DNA of 64,000 nucleotides from Verrucomicrobiota bacterium (GCA_023386835.1 JAEWIY010000100.1:1-64000), one strand, 5' to 3'; positions 36,008 to 44,919 are shown, numbered from the stretch's first letter. The notes: a model not told the origin generated them from the letters alone. Numbers and translations: made by a program.

Positions 36008-38050
36008 TCAGCCCAGCAGTTTCGCCACGCGTTCGGCCAGTTCCGCCGTCGAGAAGGGTTTGGCCAGGAACATCACGCCCGGGTCGAGAATCGCCGACTG
36101 GATCGACTGGTCCTCGATGTAGCCGGACATGAAGAGTGTCTTCAGGTCGGGCTTGAGTTCGTGCAGGCGGCGCGACAACTCGTGCCCGTTCATGCCGGGC
36201 ATGACGATATCTGTCAGCAGAAGTTGGATACGCTGGAACTCCTCGGTGGAGCCGAAATTCAGCGCGGCCTCGCTGCTGGGGAAGGTGATCACCTGGTAGC
36301 CGAGCGCCTCCAGCAGCGACGTCGCGACCGCGCGCACGAGGTCGTCGTCGTCGACCACCATGATGCGGCCGCTGCCCGAGTTCATGTCGGGCTGATCTTC
36401 CTCGAAGTACGGCTCGTCGATGTTCTCCGATTCGGGGATCAGGACGGTGAACTCGGTGCCGACGCCCGGCGCGCTCACCAGTGAGATGTCGCCTCCGTAG
36501 GCGCGGCAGATGTTGATGCAGGTGGAGAGCCCGAGCCCGGTGCCGCGGCCGTGGGCCTTGGTCGTGAAGAACGGCTCGAACACCCGCGCCTGCACGTCGT
36601 CCGGGATGCCGCAGCCATTGTCCGCGATCTTCAACTGCGCGTACCGGCCGGGAGCGATGCGGGAATTCAGCTCGGGGGTGATCTCCCGCACGCCGATCGT
36701 GATCATCAGCCGGCCGCCGCCGGGCATGGCGTCGCGCGCGTTGAGGCAGAGGTTGAAAATGACCTGTTCGATCTGGTTCCGGTCCGCCCGGATCCAGGCC
36801 GGCGTATCCGACAACCGAATATCCAGTTCGATGTTTTCGCTCAGGAGCGAGCGGACGAAGTTGCGCAGGTCGTCCAGCAGCTGGTTGAGCTCGATGCTTT
36901 CGGCCTCCTGCACGTTCTTGCGGCTGAACGTCAGGAGCTGGCGCACAAGGTGGGTCGCGTGGTTCGCGGCGTGCAGGATGTCGTCCATCTTCGCCCGATC
37001 CGCGTCCCGCGTGAGATCGTCGCGCAGCAGTTCGCCGAAACAGCGGATGGCCGTCAGCAGGTTGTTGAAGTCGTGGGCGACCCCGCCGGCGAGCAGCCCC
37101 ACCGCTTCCATCTTCTGCGATTGCTGCGCGCGCTCGTTCGACTCGCGCTGCGCGGTCCGGGCGCGTTCCCGCACCAGCATCGTCTGGACGAAGTGGGTGA
37201 GGTTGCGGGCAAAAAGCAGGTTGGCGCCGGATTGCTCCTCCGCGGTGCGGGTCAGGCCGACCAGAAATCCCTCCGCCCGTCCGCCTTCTCCGATCGGAAT
37301 CGCAAAGCCGCTGCGAAACCCCTGCTGCTCGATCCAGTCGGTCGCGATGGGAAACGCGTCGCGGTCCTCCGGCAGCACGAGGTGTCCGGCGTCAGTGATC
37401 TCGGTTTCGTTCAGCGTCGGCTCGACGAGCGGTGGCAGCCCGGTGGATGCGACCATGCGCATCGGCGACTCCGCGGACGTGCGCAGCAGGAGCAGGCTGC
37501 AGGGCAACGCCAACGAATCCGCGAGGGTGCGAGTCGCTTCCTGCGCCAGCTCAGCCAGCGGCGGGTCGTCGAGCGTGCGCTGGCCGAAGTTGATCAGGGC
37601 GGATTGTCGCAGCGTTTCCAGCGTCAGCCGTTTTTCCGTTTCGTGGCTTTCCGTCACGTCGGCGCGCGTGCCAACAAAACCGAGCAGGCGCCCCTTGGCA
37701 TCATGCCGGCCTTGGCTGCGTTCGCGCAGGAGCCGGTACTCGCCGTCGGCTCGCCGGACGCGGTAGTCACAAGAACGCTCCGCACCCGTGGAAACCAGTT
37801 CGGTGAGGTGTTGCTGGGCGCGGGCGCGGTCGGCCGGATGCACCAGCTCCAGCCAGCCCAGGCGCAGGTCGGCTTCCGGGGAGCGCCCGGAAAACTCCTG
37901 CCAGGCGCGGTTGTGGTAAATGGTTTCGCCGCGCTGGTCACCGATCCACATCGGCATCGGCACGGCATCCACGAGTTCACAGAACTCGGTCAATCCTGGA
38001 TTGGGCGATCCGTCGGCGGTGGAGAAGGGGCGGGTGAGGGAGTCGGACAT
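36008..38050 (-). CDS. PAS-GAF hybrid histidine kinase
   Basis: 680 residues, cytoplasmic. PAS with PAC (about 15-135, IYHNRAWQEFSGRSPE then GFVGTRADVTESHETE), GAF-like domain (about 150-310, FRSGFAIPIGEGGRAEG), HisKA with the H-box LAGGVAHDFNNLLTAI, ATPase (FNLCLNARDAMPGGGRL, DNGCGIP, GTGLGLSTCINI) and a C-terminal receiver (about 560-680, IMVVDDDDLVRA, LTDIVMPGMNG). It follows, on the same strand, the coiled-coil/TPR/secreted-protein genes at 38124-40251 with a 73-base gap, so it may be the last gene of that unit. Confidence 0.92.
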   Translation of the reverse strand: MSDSLTRPFSTADGSPNPGLTEFCELVDAVPMPMWIGDQRGETIYHNRAWQEFSGRSPEADLRLGWLELVHPADRARAQQHLTELVSTGAERSCDYRVRRADGEYRLLRERSQGRHDAKGRLLGFVGTRADVTESHETEKRLTLETLRQSALINFGQRTLDDPPLAELAQEATRTLADSLALPCSLLLLRTSAESPMRMVASTGLPPLVEPTLNETEITDAGHLVLPEDRDAFPIATDWIEQQGFRSGFAIPIGEGGRAEGFLVGLTRTAEEQSGANLLFARNLTHFVQTMLVRERARTAQRESNERAQQSQKMEAVGLLAGGVAHDFNNLLTAIRCFGELLRDDLTRDADRAKMDDILHAANHATHLVRQLLTFSRKNVQEAESIELNQLLDDLRNFVRSLLSENIELDIRLSDTPAWIRADRNQIEQVIFNLCLNARDAMPGGGRLMITIGVREITPELNSRIAPGRYAQLKIADNGCGIPDDVQARVFEPFFTTKAHGRGTGLGLSTCINICRAYGGDISLVSAPGVGTEFTVLIPESENIDEPYFEEDQPDMNSGSGRIMVVDDDDLVRAVATSLLEALGYQVITFPSSEAALNFGSTEEFQRIQLLLTDIVMPGMNGHELSRRLHELKPDLKTLFMSGYIEDQSIQSAILDPGVMFLAKPFSTAELAERVAKLLG

Positions 38051-38123
38051 CCAGGCGAGTCTCAGTGCCGGGTCACGGTGCAGAGGGAATCGCGCGGTGC
38101 AATGCCAGGCGTCATTCGTTTCG

Positions 38124-38492
38124 TCAGCTTGTCTGGCCGTAGGCGCGGTTCACCGCGGGTTTGGGCGCCGCCATCGACGGGGCAGGGCGCGGCGCGCCCA
38201 TACTGCAACGCAGCAGCAATTGCTCGTTCTCCCGGTCAAGCATGAGGATCTGCAGCGACCGGGCCCGGGCTTGCTCCAGGACCGCACCACCACGGAAATT
38301 GGGTCCGCGTTCCAGCGACTTCAGCTCCGCCAGGCTTTGATCCAGCCGCTCCGAAACGTGGCGCTTCTTCTCCCGCCAAGCTTCATCCGGCGCCCGCTGC
38401 TCCTGCCGCAGAATCCGGTTTTCCTCCACCGCGAGCTGGTAGAGCTCGTCACACAGCGCGAGGTGCTTTTGCAGGATCACTTCCGGGTTCAT
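38124..38492 (-). CDS. Small coiled-coil hypothetical protein
   Basis: 122 residues, mostly heptad-like helix with charged residues (ILQKHLALCDELYQLAVEEN, REKKRHVSERLDQSLAELKS), ending in a Pro/Ala-rich tail. No signal peptide. Its ATG overlaps the stop of the TPR-protein gene as ATGA, so the two are coupled. I do not recognise a family. The length and coiled-coil content resemble flagellar-chaperone-like proteins (FlgN/FliT type), but no specific motif supports that. Confidence 0.65.
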   Translation of the reverse strand: MNPEVILQKHLALCDELYQLAVEENRILRQEQRAPDEAWREKKRHVSERLDQSLAELKSLERGPNFRGGAVLEQARARSLQILMLDRENEQLLLRCSMGAPRPAPSMAAPKPAVNRAYGQTS

Positions 38493-39745
38493 GAGTTCGG
38501 AAGAGGCTGCACCACCGAACCGGGGACAGTCGAGAGGCTAAGCGAGTCGAGTCGCTGGTGGACGTCCTGGTTCCAGTCCAGCTGGTTCAGCCGCCAAGCC
38601 ACCATGCGGGACAGGTCCGAGAACGCGGTTCGGTCCGGCAACTGGGCCGCTTCCGCTTCGATCTGCTGGTAAAGCGCGCGCGCGGAGGCGTTTTGAAGGA
38701 GACGTTCCTGGCAGAGGGCCATCTGGTACAGGACCGGCAGCCGCCAAGCCGGTTCGCCGCCAAGCTCCGACAACCGCTGATAAATCGTGAAGGCGCTGGT
38801 GAAATCGCCCGATCGGTAGAATTCGTTGGCGAGTTGGTTGCCCGTGCGGCGTTGCCAGTAAGCCCAACGTTCGGCGTCATCGCCCGTTTCCGCCTGTTGG
38901 CGTTTGAGCAGCTCGAGGGTGACAGCCATGGCCTCCTGGCTGCGGTCGAGGCGCTGCAGCAGCGTGGCCAACTGGAAACGGGCCTCCGCGCCCAGCTCCC
39001 CGTCCGGGTGATGCTCGATGAATTGTCGAAAGGCGGCGATGGCCTTCTCGTGCTGCCCCGCGCGGGACCGGGCTTGCGCGGCCTTGAACTCCGCTTTCCG
39101 CTGGTCGTCCGGTGCCAGGTCGAGGAGGTTAAGCCGACTGTAGAAACGCGCGGCGTCCTCGAAATTGCCGGTCTGGTAGTGCGTTTCAGCGATCTCGTAC
39201 TGCGCGGTGCGGGCGATCTGCCGGTAGTTGTCGGCCTGGTCGTTCGGCACTTTGATCACCGCGTTGAGCACATTGTAGAAGCGGGAGATCGCGAGCTTGG
39301 GTGTGCCAAGTGCGCGCAGCGTGCGACCGAGCTCCAGCAGGTACATGGGCGTGTCCACCGAGCCCGGGTGATCGGCGAGCAGCCGCTCGTACGTGGCGGC
39401 GGCCTTCACGAGGTCACCGGATTTTCGATACGCTCGAGCCAGGCCGGCCAGCGCGGCTTCGCGTTCGGCGACCTGTTCGGTTGCCCGACCGACCTGTTGA
39501 TAGGCGATCAAGGCCGATTCGTAGTCGCCTTGCTCCAGCCGGCTCGCGGCGAACCGAAGCATGCTGGCGTGATCGGGTCCGAGTTCCTTCAGCCAGGCGG
39601 CGCGGCCTTGGGGCGGCAGGGCATCCGTGGTGGTCTCCGCGGCTCCTGAACTGGGTTCGCTCCGCCACTCGGCCGGCGCATGGGGCGCGGTCGACGTGGC
39701 AGCGAGGCTGGCGGGAATCAGCAGGAGCGCGGAAAGGAGCCTCAT
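38489..39745 (-). CDS. Exported TPR-repeat protein
   Basis: 418 residues with a signal peptide (RLLSALLLIPASLAATS). From about residue 50 a series of TPR units is visible (DYESALIAYQQVGRATEQ, GDLVKAAATYERLLADHPG, NFEDAARFYSRLNLLDLAP, QHEKAIAAFRQFIEHHPDGE, GDFTSAFTIYQRLSELGG). A helical C-terminus follows. Probably a periplasmic scaffold, comparable to BamD/YbgF-type proteins but longer. It is coupled by ATGA overlaps to the Pro-rich protein upstream and the coiled-coil protein downstream. Partner unknown. Confidence 0.82.
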   Translation of the reverse strand: MRLLSALLLIPASLAATSTAPHAPAEWRSEPSSGAAETTTDALPPQGRAAWLKELGPDHASMLRFAASRLEQGDYESALIAYQQVGRATEQVAEREAALAGLARAYRKSGDLVKAAATYERLLADHPGSVDTPMYLLELGRTLRALGTPKLAISRFYNVLNAVIKVPNDQADNYRQIARTAQYEIAETHYQTGNFEDAARFYSRLNLLDLAPDDQRKAEFKAAQARSRAGQHEKAIAAFRQFIEHHPDGELGAEARFQLATLLQRLDRSQEAMAVTLELLKRQQAETGDDAERWAYWQRRTGNQLANEFYRSGDFTSAFTIYQRLSELGGEPAWRLPVLYQMALCQERLLQNASARALYQQIEAEAAQLPDRTAFSDLSRMVAWRLNQLDWNQDVHQRLDSLSLSTVPGSVVQPLPNS

Positions 39746-40251
39746 CGTAACTGGTAGGTGGCCTGACTCCGGGGAGCGGACGGCGGCTGCGGTGGCAGGA
39801 AGTAGGGGAGAAAGTCCTCGGGGGTGGTTCGCGGGGCCAGGTCGTCCGGCAGGAGCGAAACCGGCGGGGGCGAATCAACCGATTGCGTTTCAACCGCGAC
39901 CGGATCCGGCGTGGCAATGATCGGCCGGGTGGGTTGCACGACCGTTTGCTCCGGTGCCTCCACCGACTCGTCGGGTGTCGGTGTGACCTCCGCTTCGACT
40001 GGCACTTCGGGCTGCCCGGTGACGCGGAGCGCTTCCGGCAGCTCGGGCACCGTGCGTTCGAGCGGTGGCGCGGCGAACCGCAGCATCGGCGAGCCTACCC
40101 GCGTGAGGTAGGGGCGGGAATTGAGCGGAGCTGCCCACACGGCGGCGGGCAGGAGCCCGGCCAGCACGGTGCAAATCAGCCCACGAACCCACGCCGCCGT
40201 GAAACCGCGCGGAGGTTCGGCGCCGGTGCGGCGCTGGTGAAAGGACGACAT
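39742..40251 (-). CDS. Exported Pro/Thr/Glu-rich protein
   Basis: 169 residues with an N-terminal Arg-rich start and a membrane/signal segment at about 22-41 (GLICTVLAGLLPAAVWAAP). Then comes a low-complexity region rich in Pro, Val, Glu and Thr up to the end, without cysteines. The composition suggests an extended spacer across the periplasm. First gene of the three coupled genes 40251-38124. No family recognised. Confidence 0.62.
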   Translation of the reverse strand: MSSFHQRRTGAEPPRGFTAAWVRGLICTVLAGLLPAAVWAAPLNSRPYLTRVGSPMLRFAAPPLERTVPELPEALRVTGQPEVPVEAEVTPTPDESVEAPEQTVVQPTRPIIATPDPVAVETQSVDSPPPVSLLPDDLAPRTTPEDFLPYFLPPQPPSAPRSQATYQLR

Positions 40252-40387
40252 GGAAAAAGGATGTGGCCAAGGATTGCATGGCGACGCCCTGCAAGAAGGT
40301 TCAAACGGACTTACGGCACGCGTTCACAGCGACTTGAGAGGTCATTTCCGACGGGTGATCGCGTGAAGTGGCGGAGTGCCGGGACGC

Positions 40388-40428
40388 AAAAACAGAACAC
40401 CCCACACCCGGTGAAAAGGTGTGGGGTG
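40388..40428 (-). terminator. Terminator after REC-REC-STAS gene
   Basis: On the minus strand an 11-bp stem (40418-40428 with 40398-40408) and a 9-base loop are followed by a T-rich tail ending in five T (plus-strand A-run 40388-40392). A second perfect 10-bp GC hairpin lies just before it (40436-40445 with 40456-40465), so two stem-loops stand in tandem 12 to 50 bases beyond the gene at 40478. Confidence 0.8.
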
Positions 40429-40477
40429 CGCAGGGCCGCCGGCCTGGAGATGGGAAGGCCGGCGGTAAAGGTGGTGA

Positions 40478-41626
40478 TCAGGTGCCGGCAGGCTGCAGGA
40501 CGGGGCCGAACGAGTTGCGTGCCTCCTCGACCGAGTCGAAGAACTTCCAATTGCGCGTGTCCTCGAAACCCTTGCTCTCGGAGACCACCGCGCCCGAGCC
40601 GACGAGGGTGTAGCTCAGCGCCAGTTCGCGGCAGGTCTGCATCGCCTGAAGGATCAGCTTGATGACCGTCATATCGAGCCGCTTGAGCTCGTGCAGGTCG
40701 AAGATCGCCTTGCTGATGCCGCTGTCGACCGCTTCCGCGACCTTGGTCTTCAGGTAGGTCGTGACCTCGTTCACCACATGCTGGGAGGTCTGCTCCGGTA
40801 GCCGCATGATGAATACGTTCTGGTCGATCGAGAAGTAGCGCTGCGACGTGTCGAGGTTCATCGCCTTGGCGAGCTTCGCCTCAAGTTCCGGCAGGTCGAG
40901 CGGCTTGGTCGCGAGGGCGGTGAAGCCGATCTGCTGCGCCTGCTGCTGGGCCACCGCGTCCGTCTTCACGACAAGGCCGAAGATCGGCGTGTACTTCGTC
41001 TTGACGTTGGTGCGGATGACCCGGAACAGCGTGAACGCCGCCTCCTCCGACAGGGAGAGGGAGATCATGATCAGGTCCGGCGTGCTCTTGTTGCAGAAGT
41101 CGATCGCCTCGCCCGTCGTCGTGACGCCGTGGATCTGCCAGGGCGTGTGCTTCAAACCTTCCTGGATCTGCGCGACGATGGCCGGCTTGTCCTCGACCAC
41201 CAGGATGGTGGCCGGATCGAAGATCGACTTCGCCTTCGCGGGCGTCTCGCTCAAGGGCTTGAGGTCGATCACACGGCCGACCTTCTGCACGAGCACCTCC
41301 TCCTTGAAGGGCTTCACGATGTAGTCGCGCACGCCGATCTTGGCGATTTTGAGCACGTTGTCGCGACCGCCTTCGGCCGTCAGCATGATGACCGGGATCG
41401 ACTTCAACGTCGGGTCGGACTTCAGTTTCGTCAGCATCTCGACGCCGTCCATGACGGGCATGGTGATGTCGAGCAGGATCAAATCGGGAGTCTCCTTCGC
41501 CGCCATCGCGAGGCCCTCGACGCCATTGGCCGCTTCGAGGATTTCGCAGTCGTAGAGTTTGAACGCCTTCTTGACGATGATGCGGACGGTCTTCGAGTCG
41601 TCCACCGTAAGGATCTTGTAGCGCAT
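40478..41626 (-). CDS. REC / pseudo-REC / STAS signalling protein
   Basis: 382 residues from ATG 41626 (TTG 41635 also in frame). Receiver 1 (about 1-120) is intact: TVDDSKTVR, Asp 53 in LLDITMPVMDG, Lys in VKPFKEE. Receiver 2 (about 140-260) starts ILVVEDKPAIV but has Ser where the acceptor Asp should be (LIMISLSLSEE), so it is degenerate. The C-terminus (about 270-370) is STAS-like (FIMRLPEQTSQ, KAIFDLHELKRLDMTVIKL), the fold of anti-sigma-factor antagonists. Lies 18 bases downstream of the cheX-like gene. Likely a chemotaxis or stress-type partner-switching output; not a standard CheY. Confidence 0.85.
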   Translation of the reverse strand: MRYKILTVDDSKTVRIIVKKAFKLYDCEILEAANGVEGLAMAAKETPDLILLDITMPVMDGVEMLTKLKSDPTLKSIPVIMLTAEGGRDNVLKIAKIGVRDYIVKPFKEEVLVQKVGRVIDLKPLSETPAKAKSIFDPATILVVEDKPAIVAQIQEGLKHTPWQIHGVTTTGEAIDFCNKSTPDLIMISLSLSEEAAFTLFRVIRTNVKTKYTPIFGLVVKTDAVAQQQAQQIGFTALATKPLDLPELEAKLAKAMNLDTSQRYFSIDQNVFIMRLPEQTSQHVVNEVTTYLKTKVAEAVDSGISKAIFDLHELKRLDMTVIKLILQAMQTCRELALSYTLVGSGAVVSESKGFEDTRNWKFFDSVEEARNSFGPVLQPAGT

Positions 41627-41644
41627 GATGGGCAAAAGGGCGGG

Positions 41645-42157
41645 TTATTCGCCAGGCTGCATCAACAGGTCCGCAGTAAGGCGGTGACCGTTCACGTCGA
41701 AGCGGTAAACACGCCGCGTGGCAGAGCTGATGGGTTCGATGCTGAAATTGCTGCCGCGCAGGATCGACGGAATCGTCAAGCGGCAGGGGTAACCCTTGTC
41801 GCTGAGCTGATTCTTGAACGTGCCGACCGTCATGTTGGTCAGCTCGCCGATCGCGTCGTTGATCACGTCCTCGCCGGCCTCGTCGATTTCGTCGAGGGTC
41901 ATGCCGAGCATGGCGGCCGCTGCATCGCGGGCGAAATCAGCTTCGAGATAAAGATAGATGAGCCCGTTGATGCTTCCGATGAAGCCGACGGTTCCGACCA
42001 CGTGGGCCGCTTCCAGCGCCAGGCTGCTGGTATGCGGTACCGGATCCACCGGCACCAGCACAGCCTCCTTGCTGAGCATGGTCTTGAACACCTCCTGGAC
42101 CGCGCGCGTGATGGTCTCTCTGAAGACGGTGTCGTTTATTTCTTGAGTCGCGGCCAT
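41645..42157 (-). CDS. cheX: CheX-type phosphatase-like protein
   Basis: 170 residues of the CheC/CheX/FliY family. The catalytic pair of CheX is present as Glu 105 and Asn 108 in IGELTNMTVGTFKNQL, preceded by a GSINGLIYLYLE beta strand. CheX removes phosphate from CheY-like receivers. Here the obvious substrate is receiver 1 of the adjacent REC/pseudo-REC/STAS protein or the CheA-fused receiver. It sits between the sigma-54 activator (173 bases upstream) and the REC protein (18 bases downstream), probably cotranscribed with the latter. Confidence 0.85.
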   Translation of the reverse strand: MAATQEINDTVFRETITRAVQEVFKTMLSKEAVLVPVDPVPHTSSLALEAAHVVGTVGFIGSINGLIYLYLEADFARDAAAAMLGMTLDEIDEAGEDVINDAIGELTNMTVGTFKNQLSDKGYPCRLTIPSILRGSNFSIEPISSATRRVYRFDVNGHRLTADLLMQPGE

Positions 42158-42330
42158 AGAAGATCGGGAGGTAACAAATTACCGCATCTATTATCGGCGC
42201 GTTTCAGCAGGCTTTAGGGGAAAGTGGCCCGCACACCCGCGCGGATCACGCGCTGGTTCCCCAACCTCATCTCAGCAAAAATGAGGCGCTTACGACGTGA
42301 TGGAAAGGAGCCCCCGGATGGGGCGGGCAA

Positions 42331-43956
42331 TCATTCCTCGTCGCCCACTTCCGTCCACCCGCCCGCCTCGCGATATTCCTTCAGCTTGTTGCGAAGCGTC
42401 CGGATCGAGATGCCCAGCAATTCGGCGGCCTGCGTGCGGTTGCCGTGAGTCGCGACGAGCGCGTCACGAATGGCGCGCTTCTCGAGTTCCGCCAGCGGCA
42501 GCACACTGGCCGGACCGGACGACGCGACTTCCTCGGTGAAGGGTAGCGGTTCCTCGGCCGGCGTGTGTTCCTCCGCTGGCGTGAGGGGGGCCACGGGTTC
42601 GGGTGCCGGCACGAACGGCAGCGGAGGCGGGGGCGCCGGCGGCACATAGGCCGGTGGAGCCGGCGCGGGGCGAAAGCCGTTGTAAGGATCCGCCGAATAC
42701 GGATGGCCGAAGGGAACGGGGGCCGGTGGAGCCACGGGCGGCGGCATCATGCCCGGATGGGCCACGGCGTGACCGGGCATCATCGTTGAAAGCACGGGCA
42801 GGTTGAGCACTGCGGCGGAAACCGGCCGGCCGTTCTCCGACAAAATCACGGCTCGCTCGATCGTGTTCTGCAACTCCCGGACGTTACCGGGCCACGGATA
42901 ATTCCGCAGCGCCGCCAGCGCATGGTCGGTGAAGCCGGGTAGCTTGAGGCCGTGCTTGCGGGCGAAGCGCCGCAGAAAGGCGTCGGCGAACAGCTCGATG
43001 TCTTCCGGGCGCTCGCGCAGTGGCGGCACGTTCACGGGAAACACGTTCAACCGATAGTAGAGGTCGGAGCGGAACAGGCCGCGTTCGACGAACTGCTGCA
43101 GGTTGCGGTTCGACGTGGCGAGGATGCGCACGTTGACCTTGATCGTCTTGGTGCCGCCGACGCGCTCGAGTTCGCGTTCCTGCAGGACGCGCAGGAGCTT
43201 CGCCTGAAGGTTCAGCGGAATCTCGCTGACCTCGTCGAGCAGCAGCGTGCCGTGGTTGGCCAGTTCGAAGCGGCCCTCGCGCCGCTCGGTGGCTCCGGTG
43301 AACGCGCCGCGCTCGTGTCCAAAAAGTTCGCTCTCGATCAACTGCTCGGACAGCGCGGCGCAGTTGACCTTGATGTAGGGTTCCTTGCGGCGGGGAGAGT
43401 TGCGATAAACCTCGCGCGCCACCATCTCCTTGCCCGACCCGTTTTCGCCCGTGATCAGTACGGTCGCATCCGTCGGGGAAACCCGCTCGATCATCTGCCG
43501 GGTGCGTTGCATCGCCGGGCTGCGGCCGAGCAGCACGTCACCATCATCGCTGGCCGGATCGCTGAGGTAGCGGTTGACCTTGACCAGTTGCTGGTAGTTG
43601 TCGGCCTTCTTCAGCACGATGTCGATCTGGGCCGGCCGGAACGGCTTGATCAGATAGTCGAACGCGCCCGCCCGCATGCAGTTCACCGCGTGTTCGATGC
43701 TGCCGTATCCAGTCACCACGACGACGAGCGGGTGCACCGGCATCGCCATGATGCGCTCCAGCAACACGTGTCCGTCGCCGTCGGGCAGCCGCACATCCAG
43801 CATCACGAGATCGAAGGACTCACGCGCGAGCGCGGCATCCGCCGCCGCCAGGCTGTTCGCCAACGTCACCGTGATCCGCCGACGCTTGAGCAGGTCCTCC
43901 ATGGCGCGCTGCACCGGAGGCTCATCGTCGACGACCAGGACACGTTCAAGAGACAT
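42331..43956 (-). CDS. Sigma-54-dependent NtrC-family response regulator
   Basis: 541 residues. Receiver (about 1-120, Asp 54 in MLDVRLPDGDG), AAA+ domain (about 145-375; Walker A GENGSGKE, the sigma-54 contact GAFTGA, DEVSEIPLNLQAKLLRVLQE, arginine-finger region FRSDLYYRLNVFP), a long Pro/Ala-rich linker (about 395-480) and a Fis-type HTH (about 495-535, TQAAELLGISIRTLRNKL). It activates sigma-54 promoters after phosphorylation. A well-matched sigma-54 promoter lies 1.8 kb away, upstream of the flgM-like/fliS genes (45729-45745), making it a candidate flagellar regulator of the FlgR/FlbD/FleR type. The linker is unusually long for the family. Confidence 0.93.
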   Translation of the reverse strand: MSLERVLVVDDEPPVQRAMEDLLKRRRITVTLANSLAAADAALARESFDLVMLDVRLPDGDGHVLLERIMAMPVHPLVVVVTGYGSIEHAVNCMRAGAFDYLIKPFRPAQIDIVLKKADNYQQLVKVNRYLSDPASDDGDVLLGRSPAMQRTRQMIERVSPTDATVLITGENGSGKEMVAREVYRNSPRRKEPYIKVNCAALSEQLIESELFGHERGAFTGATERREGRFELANHGTLLLDEVSEIPLNLQAKLLRVLQERELERVGGTKTIKVNVRILATSNRNLQQFVERGLFRSDLYYRLNVFPVNVPPLRERPEDIELFADAFLRRFARKHGLKLPGFTDHALAALRNYPWPGNVRELQNTIERAVILSENGRPVSAAVLNLPVLSTMMPGHAVAHPGMMPPPVAPPAPVPFGHPYSADPYNGFRPAPAPPAYVPPAPPPPLPFVPAPEPVAPLTPAEEHTPAEEPLPFTEEVASSGPASVLPLAELEKRAIRDALVATHGNRTQAAELLGISIRTLRNKLKEYREAGGWTEVGDEE

Positions 43957-44088
43957 AGTAGGCAGAAAGCGGCCCGAGTGGACCGCGCGAGCGACAGGTG
44001 TAGCGGGCGGGTGGAGCGTTTGAAGCGCAAAGTTCCGCGCAGGGTGCGGTTTGTGCTCAAGTTATGGTGAATCGCGCCGAAACCTCCG

Positions 44089-44469
44089 ATGGACACCCTG
44101 CGTCCTTCACTCACCATGCGCTTGCTCTCCTTCCTGGACCTGGTCGAAACCGCTCTGCGGGCCGACGGGCTTGATCTCACGCCGGCGCAAGTGTCTCGAC
44201 AAGTCAGCTACGAGGCCGGTCTGGCGCGCATGGACCTTCCCGGCGACATCAGCCTGTTTGTCCAGAACTACACGTTGACGGACGGTCAGTTGTGCCTGAA
44301 GGCGTGGTGGCGCGATGCCGTGCGTGGCGATACGCCGATGCGCTCCTTCTTTGATGCTTCCGGCTTGGATTGGAAAGCGGTGGCGCGCCAGGTGGCGGCG
44401 GCCAAACCAGAGTCGGTTGAAGCCGATCTGGAGACGACGGATTCCGACCTGCTGCGTTCCGCCGTCTGA
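44089..44469 (+). CDS. Hypothetical protein, 126 residues
   Basis: A soluble protein with an N-terminal helical part (LLSFLDLVETALRADGLDLTP) and a beta-rich middle (ISLFVQNYTLTDGQLCLKAWW). No signal peptide or known motif. ATG 44089 is used; ATG 44116 is an alternative. It stands alone between the divergent sigma-54 activator and the convergent flagellar genes, so it may belong to the flagellar region, but nothing in the sequence proves it. Confidence 0.6.
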   Translation: MDTLRPSLTMRLLSFLDLVETALRADGLDLTPAQVSRQVSYEAGLARMDLPGDISLFVQNYTLTDGQLCLKAWWRDAVRGDTPMRSFFDASGLDWKAVARQVAAAKPESVEADLETTDSDLLRSAV

Positions 44470-44580
44470 CGTTCGTTTCGGCGCGCGGTAAACCTGCGCG
44501 CGAATGGGAGGTTCGAGGCGGCCTGCGGCCTGGAGTTCGCGGACCGATCACGCGGCGACCCAGTCGCCGCCGTTCACGAC

Positions 44581-44919
44581 TCAGCTTTGCGAATACGCCC
44601 GACCGACCGCGCGCGAACGGCGACCAGAGGTTTCAAGCGCCGCCCGATCGCGCTGCAAACGGCGCACGCCGTCCGCGAGGGCCTCGGCGCGTCGCGCGTA
44701 ACGCGTACGCAGGCCTTCGGCACGGGCGCGCAGCTCGAGGTCGCGGGCCGCGTCTTCGTGTTCGACGGATTCAGCGAGGCGCGTGAGCAGCGCCAGCTCG
44801 CGATCAAACAAGCTGGAGAGTGCGGCCCAGTCCGCCAAAGCGAGAGGCCCCGCATCTTCGCGGGAGTGGGTTTCCAGCGCCGCCAGGAGACGGCGCGTCA
44901 GGGGGGCAGGGGTAGCCAT
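44581..44919 (-). CDS. FliT-like flagellar chaperone candidate
   Basis: 112 residues, nearly all helical (LSSLFDRELALLTRLAESVE, RTRYARRAEALADGVRRLQRD). Small size, helical make-up and position 25 bases downstream of fliS match FliT or equivalent export chaperones, which vary so much in sequence that similarity is often undetectable. Start ATG 44919; the upstream frame overlaps fliS and is not protein-like. Function rests on context only. Confidence 0.6.
   Translation of the reverse strand: MATPAPLTRRLLAALETHSREDAGPLALADWAALSSLFDRELALLTRLAESVEHEDAARDLELRARAEGLRTRYARRAEALADGVRRLQRDRAALETSGRRSRAVGRAYSQS

Noticed and set aside
40274..40291. Minus-strand GG-N10-GC as a sigma-54 promoter for the Pro-rich/TPR operon
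   Set aside because: -24 and -12 cores match poorly and the predicted leader would be only about 13 bases.
42258..42280. Stem CCTCAT/ATGAGG as terminator of the sigma-54 activator gene
   Set aside because: Only six pairs and no T-run after it on the minus strand.
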